Below are positions 58,605 through 64,000 of a stretch of DNA of 64,000 bases, piece after piece. Position 1 is the stretch's first letter. Each line of letters begins with the position of its first letter. Source of the DNA: Mantis religiosa (Eukaryota > Arthropoda > Insecta > Mantodea > Mantidae); the NCBI GenBank assembly GCA_030765055.1, contig CM060955.1, forward strand, positions 101,752,523-101,816,522, read 5' to 3'. The notes under the pieces were generated by a model that was given only the letters and a program-made list of their open reading frames with translations, had not been told where the DNA came from and made no database searches. The position numbers and the translations under genes were made by a program.

Positions 58605-59045
58605 AGGGGAGAGGTTCCCCCACAGCTGCTGTGGTGCGAGAGCTGCAAACCCCTAGCACTCCGGTACTTCTGACGTTACTATGTCAGGACGAACATATGA
58701 ACCCCTCTCAGATTGGGTTGGACTAGACTGGGCAGTAGTACTCGCCTCCCATGGGCAATTGGGTACGTCCGGGTGGCTTAGCCGGCCAGACGGAGTTGAG
58801 GTACGCCTAAAAGTTCCCGCGTACTAGCCTGCGGAAATAGTAGCACTTGGAGCACCAGCGATCCTATCGAGGTTCTTCGGTAGTCTTCCTGCATGGACTG
58901 AGACGCGCAAGTGACGTATCCACTTCCATTCTGTCATGGGGGAGGGGATCTTTAGATTCCCGATATTAGCCCAAAGAAACTCCCACGGAGTTGCTTCCGC
59001 GGTCTATTTCCTGAGGGGAAGTCTACGGGCTTCCGGGTACACTTC
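58605..59045 (+). repeat. Unclassified GC-rich interspersed repeat, copy 2
   Basis: Same block order as 55432-55950: ATAGGGGAGAGG, GCTGCTGTGGTGCGAG, CCCCTAGCACTC, GATTGGGTTGGACTAG, TTCCCGCGTACTAGCC, GTGACGTATCCACTTCCA. The copies differ by indels of tens of bases. Confidence 0.75.
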
Positions 59046-60912
59046 GTTTAAACATTTGTGTTTGTGTGCGAGTGTGTGAACAGAATAACACATAAAATCA
59101 AGAGCACGTTATGTACCAAAGTTGTATTGAAGTTCACATTTTTCAACACTCAAATATTTTAACGATTTTCGTCAAGCTAACCCATCTTAGGATATTTTAA
59201 TGAAAAGACCTTCCTTGTTAATATTTCAAATTTCAAACTCTTATACATTTCTCAGCTAGGAAAAGCCTTCGCTTGTTTTGTCTAATCATGTAAAGAGAAT
59301 GAAATATCAAAGCCATCATTTAACGACCAGCTCTTAAAAGATTTCCATTGTGGCTATAAGTAAACATGTATGGATTATTTCTAAAAATGTTCACTTCGAT
59401 CAACGCGAGTAGATGTAATAAACATTTGAAAGACTTATTTGTAAAACAGTGAGTGGAAAGGGTGAGATTTAAAAACTGTAGACTAGCTTATTCATATGAT
59501 TTATACCTAGGGTTCCTTTCCAGGTCTCTCATATAATTAAAAGACATTAAAGCAAGTATCTAGGTGTGACGTATAAAAATTTTTCGCAGCAAATTAAATA
59601 TTCAAATAAAATCATGATATAGCAAACAAAACTAGTTTTTCGTGATATAAATGTTTGCGTACATCTCTCTTTAAGTGGAAGCTCCAAAACGCCAGACAGA
59701 AGTCTGAGCCAACTCGCCGAGTTTCGTCCTGGAAGAGTAAATTCGTTTATTTCTCCTGTACCAGACTACGTGAATCCGTTCTTCCAAATTCCTGTTGGAT
59801 TTATAGATCTTTCATGACGGTGATTGAAATAACGACCAGGCCAAACTAATGATCGACCAAGGGACAAACAAATGGAAGTAAAAAGCATTTGGAACTGAAA
59901 GTTGAATAATGAAACCATCCTGGGAGTGGTCAACTGTGTTTCCCCTCTTTGAGACTGTGGAGGGAGAGGGGACATTCGCGATTTATATCCCAGTTAGCGG
60001 TCACATAAAGTATAAAAAAAGAGACCTATGTATTTTTTTTCCTTTTTTTAGGACTGACGGCGAACGAGGAGGTTGGAGTACTCGACTCCGCTACTTATTT
60101 ATGGCTAAAACACACTTTTAAACTATCAAATGGCCTTTCCCAGGTTTGTTTGAGATCTTCAGTTACGCAATCTGCCATTTGCATTGCCTTTTGTGTGCAG
60201 TACAACAGGTCAATTGACGTTCGTTTGAAACAACTTTGGAAAAATAAAAGAGAAGTGGTGGAAACAGTCGAATCGAGTAAATAAACTGGCACCATGCGCC
60301 GTTCAGGAGAGCAGCACAGATTGTAATGCTTAAACGCAGACATGTCATGGGCAGATCTGTGTTTCCTAGATGTCACTAGTGCAGTCTGCGCTTTCTGAAT
60401 TCACCAGCGACTGTCCATCCTTTACATGTAGGTTCTTAAGATTTTAGAAAACATCTTTTGCATCTATAATCGTGAATGTAGATAGTCAACTACGTGCTCA
60501 ATTAAGCTGTTATGCAGTTTAATTTGTACGCTTTTAAGGCCCCTTTGATGGCTTTTGACATTTTAAAACTGTCACCTTACAGAAAAGGAAGTTTAAAATG
60601 ACATTTGATCACAATTTATTCCAAAGAATATGCTTATATGGCAATGATGTAATAGCTAAGCTTTCGAAATCATTTATTTCTCCACGTGCAAAGTAAACAC
60701 AGAATCGCTCCAGCTTCTCTACCTAGTGGTCCAGGTTCCCCTGTTGGAGTAAGAATTTTTATTTAATTTAGAGCTGTTTTCCATTCCTCCAAGTATGAAT
60801 ATGGGAGTGAATGTGAGGATCCTTAATAGTAAATCATTAATTAAATCACTGTTAGAAAACCTATATTCAGGAAGGATAAAACAACATTAGTTGCTTCCTA
60901 GATATGTCTTCG
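59046..60912. other. Unassigned DNA
   Basis: About 1.9 kb, AT-rich, no gene recognised; open frames of up to 93 codons lack motifs. Confidence 0.35.
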
Positions 60913-60916
60913 ATAT

Positions 60917-62127
60917 TGTCGCCGGGCATTGTTGTGCTGCTGCCGGCCCGTGCGCGGACCGGAAAGAAAGAGACAGATAGGGTGGCCACCGCGTCGACGC
61001 AGCGCTAATCGCTTGCTGAGAGAGAGAGAGAGATCAACAGAGGGAGAAAGGGACAGATAGTTCCATTATGCTCTTGCTGCGCCACAAAGGCCTTGAAGCG
61101 TCGACAAGTTCCTGGAAACAACGGTAGAGGTATAAAAGCCGCGATGTGAGAGCTGCCTTTTGGGGGTCACATCCAGGAGTTAGCTCATCGGGCATGCGGG
61201 GCTTTGGCTTCGCTATACCCCATGATGCGTTCAGGGATGCCAACACCCCTTAAGTTGTGTCTTTTTCAGGCTTTGATCCTTCCTATAATGCTTTATGCGT
61301 GCGAGATCTGGGGCATGTCCGCAGGATCCAATCTGCTACAGCTTAAGTGTAGATGACTTAGGGCTATCTATTCTCTACACTGGTGCTTTCCCGTGAGATA
61401 CCTTCATGAAGCGTCATCTCTCCAATATGTGGAAGATATGATTAGACGCTGAGCCACAAAATTCTACGCGAGTTTTCCACATCAGAGCGCCCTGGTTAGG
61501 TCTCTACGGAACTACCAAACAACAGAACGACGCTTCAAGCTCTACCGGCTTCCCCGCATGGCATGCGGGCACATCCGGTAGCAAAGTTAATATTACAACT
61601 TCAAAATTATACATACCTGAGAATTGGACTGGCAATTATTCTAAATGTAACTCTTCCTAAATATTCTCATACCAGCGGTACACACAAACGTTGCAGTCTA
61701 TTCGGCAACCGTTGAGGAGCTACGGCTACCTCCCTTCCTTCATCCACCAAAACTAAACCCGCCACCATACAAACCCCCATATATCCTGTCATTAAGTGGT
61801 TAAGACCGTCTGGGACAGGTCCACGTATGACACACAACGTGCTGACCCTCAATCAGCCATCAATTGCCACTTTCTTTCTTTCCGGGCAGTTGTAATGGAG
61901 TTACGAGTAGTGAGCTGTTAGTCGTGTGTGTGCGGCTGCTGGAAGTCTACCGCAAGTGAATTCTTCTGTTTGTTTACGTGTGGTGAAGCAACGAGGGAAT
62001 GCGTTGGTGAATGTTACGTCATTTTTAGAGCCTGTAAGGGATGTACAAAGTGTCTTTTCACTGAAATAAAGGGCACTTTGAATTTATGCAAACTAGACAT
62101 TTAATTCTACGAACACACAAAGACACA
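60917..62127 (+). mobile_element. Solo LTR copy A, containing a LINE fragment
   Basis: Begins TGTCGCCGGGCATTG at 60917 and ends GACACA at 62127, flanked by ATAT (60913-60916) and ATAC (62128-62131). TATA box TATAAAAG at 61131-61138; AATAAA at 62065-62070. LTR sequence runs to about 61156 and resumes by about 61860 (GTGTGTGCGGCTGCTGGAAG); between them lies a LINE-derived insertion. Confidence 0.82.
61157..61600 (+). pseudogene. Jockey-like LINE ORF2 C-terminal fragment inside LTR A
   Basis: With frameshifts the plus strand reads HIQELAHRACGALASLYPMM, FQALILPIMLYACEIWGMSA (the Y-A-x-x-x-W post-RT motif), then RYLHEASSLQYVEDMIRR and FYASFPHQSALVRSLRNYQ. The order is that of Jockey-clade proteins from the end of the RT to the C-terminus. 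It is 5' truncated, as usual for LINE insertions. A hairpin lies at 61542-61581 in the 3' part. The insertion probably extends to about 61855, but I recognise nothing in 61600-61855. Confidence 0.75.
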
Positions 62128-62131
62128 ATAC

Positions 62132-63407
62132 GATGAGAAGGTCAAATAGAGGTATAAAAATGGTGGGTGAAATTCCTGATCATCTTCCTATTCCATCTAT
62201 GGAATGTATTGACGTTTCTTTCTTGAGCTCATGTAGTTGACACACAATAAACTTGTTTTAAAGTGCACTTTTTGGATTCAATGAACTTGAAGTCACCTAT
62301 TCGTTGAAGTGTAGCACATTTGGGTGGAATGTAACATTTGCTATTCCGATCATAAGTCAAACTAGAGCCCCCTGAAGTAATTTACGATAAACCTCACAGT
62401 GTACTTGTAATTAATGAATGTGTCATTCGTGGTGTAAAGGCTCACGCTGTTGTAATTATTGCTGCTTATTTCTAACCTCTTACCTTTTTCTTACTACGTC
62501 ACACAACACTTGAGAAATAAGACGGAACCACATACTTCAACTAGTCGCAATGTTTATTTCCACAGCTTTTGCTTTTGTGATGCATGAAAGTATAGATGGC
62601 AACGTACTAATGCAGCATTTTTTCATGGAAATATGATTTGCTACTTTCACATACTTTCATTGCTTCGTGTAATTTAATCTTATAAAAGCGTGTTGTTATG
62701 GTATGTTTAAACCTAGAGTCACATATTTAAAAAATCGGATCGTTGTATGTTCGCTAATAGATTATATTCTTTTTATATTGACACGAGCAAAATAAAACAA
62801 ATAGCGAGCATTTAAAAAGCAAAACGTTCAAACAAATAATTCAGAATAATTTTGAAAAGTATCACTAACACAAAAGGTTCATTGGTCTTAATTCTGTGTT
62901 TGGTTTGCCTACTGAGGATTACGTTTTGAATCATAAAATTTAAAATATGGTTTTACTTGTTTTTCAAATATCGTAAATACATTAAGGTTTAGTAACAAGT
63001 GTTATAAGCATTTTTGGAAAAATTAAAATTAAAGTCTTGCATATAAAGTTTTGTTTGTGGTGAAATAATTTTATTTTAAATCCCTTCAAGCACATACCTG
63101 TAATATAATGAAATTATTAATGTTTATAACTATCTGCTTGTTCATACGCTCTACTACATTGTTCTTATTCAGGTTTTCTGATCCTCACTCATTAAGGGGA
63201 GCGCGGAAACGGTCTTAAAGTGGACTAAAGTGACCTTGAATGGACTGTTGATAACGAAAATACTACACTAATTCTCTATTAAGCTTAATGATATTCTGGA
63301 ATTACACAAGAGGTAACAAGAGAAAAGCTATCATACTGCTATCATCTAATGAATTACTGTAATGGTGAGATAGTAGAGACATTAGTAGAGACACATTACA
63401 AGGCAAA
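62132..63407. other. Unassigned DNA
   Basis: AT-rich; no gene recognised. Confidence 0.35.
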
Positions 63408-63633
63408 TGTGAAATGAAATGTGTAGTGTTTAACGCCCGCTTTTACTACATACGGCACTGCAGGCGGTGATACTGATGATACATGAGATGAAGATGGAGC
63501 ACCGGTGGAATGAGATGGCGGGGAAAACCGGAAATCCCGGAGAAAACCCGCCCCAGGGCCGTGTTGTCCATCACGAATCTCACTTTGCGGTCGCCTGGGA
63601 TCGAACCCGGGCCGCCTTGGTGAGAGCCAAGCG
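63408..63633 (-). mobile_element. tRNA-derived SINE (family 1), 5' truncated
   Basis: Minus-strand copy with full body and B-box (GGATCGAACCCGGGC reversed) but stopping at GAGAGCCAAGCG, so the first ~30 bases with the A-box are missing. No target duplication found. Confidence 0.88.
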
Positions 63634-63823
63634 CATTTTACATGGCAGTTTAGTACAGTGCCAACCATATATATCTGACCGATTTCAATAGGCCATAATT
63701 TCCCTTTGAAAGCTTGGAGAATGTAGAAATGTGTTTTAATGATCACAGTGGGTCTAGGAGAATTGACAACAGTGACAATTGTTGACTGTTGACAATCTTA
63801 AATGTCTTAATTTACTTTGAAAC
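63634..63823. other. Short unassigned interval
   Basis: No recognisable feature between the SINE and the transposase fragment. Confidence 0.35.
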
Positions 63824-64000
63824 TACTGTAGACACTGAAGTTTATATGGGTATCTTCAATACATTTGTGGAGCAGCTGGATGATATCGAATTGAGGTCAG
63901 TTCATTTCCAACAAGATGGAACAACGTGCCGTATTTCTAATGACACCATGGAACTTGTAACCAGTTTACTTGATAATCGAATAATCTCAAAATATCTGTG
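63824..64000 (+). pseudogene. Tc1/mariner-like transposase, second copy, cut by window end
   Basis: ACTGTAGACACTGAAGTTTA starts a stretch nearly identical to 51243 onwards: TVDTEVYMGIF, LEQLDDIEL, then HFQQDGTTCRISNDTMEL with the catalytic Asp. Continues past the window, so its 3' TIR cannot be seen. The 5' part of the element is missing or too diverged. Confidence 0.85.

Overview
The window reads as repeat-rich nuclear DNA of an arthropod, most likely an insect. The grounds are an AT-rich base composition, a nuclear copy of an insect-type mitochondrial nad1 gene, several tRNA-derived SINE families, mariner/Tc1, pogo, MULE and Helitron remnants, non-LTR retrotransposon fragments of arthropod type, and long microsatellites. 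The species cannot be fixed from the sequence alone; the mixture resembles large hemimetabolous insect genomes (inference). I found no convincing host gene, rRNA or functional tRNA, CRISPR array or bacterial-type operon. Almost everything identifiable is mobile-element or tandem-repeat DNA.

Layout. 1-1.9 kb holds the decayed 3' end of a Tc1/mariner-like element. About 1.95-7.03 kb is a nearly full-length non-LTR retrotransposon: GC-richer 5' UTR, ORF1 (RRM-like domain plus CCHC knuckle, two frameshifts), ORF2 (endonuclease plus reverse transcriptase, one in-frame stop), 3' UTR and a long A-rich tail. 7.9-9.4 kb is a mariner copy on the minus strand, split by a tRNA-derived SINE. 9.57-11.1 kb is a solo LTR followed by a LINE 3' end. 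12-17.3 kb has a LINE tail, SINEs and an ~840-bp NUMT of nad1. 17.4-19.5 kb has a 38-bp minisatellite and a MULE transposase relic interrupted by (TA)n. 22.5-24.7 kb holds a split ~157-bp satellite. 25-27.3 kb has two more copies of the same mariner family. 29-38 kb is mostly SINEs, a Helitron helicase fragment and a conserved repeat-encoded protein of unknown function. 40-42.4 kb is a pogo/Tigger-like element containing a solo LTR, followed by an exceptional compound microsatellite. 43.5-45.2 kb is a SINE next to a TIR-bounded Tc1-type element. 47.9-49.3 kb is a solo LTR containing another DNA transposon. 51.1-51.7 kb is a short TIR-bounded transposon. 52.2-53.9 kb is a six-unit tandem array of a tRNA-like repeat. 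55.4-59.0 kb carries two copies of an unclassified GC-rich repeat and CA/GT/AT microsatellites. 60.9-62.1 kb is a solo LTR containing a Jockey-like LINE fragment. 63.4-64 kb has a SINE and a second copy of the 51-kb transposon, cut by the window end.

The elements do not form a pathway. Their value is as a nested record of insertion order: LTR in pogo, LINE in LTR, DNA transposon in LTR, SINE in mariner, microsatellite in MULE. The best candidates for something undescribed are the four-copy solo-LTR family with 4-bp target duplications, the tRNA-like repeat that exists both dispersed and as a satellite, the unclassified GC-rich repeat pair and the near-intact LINE.
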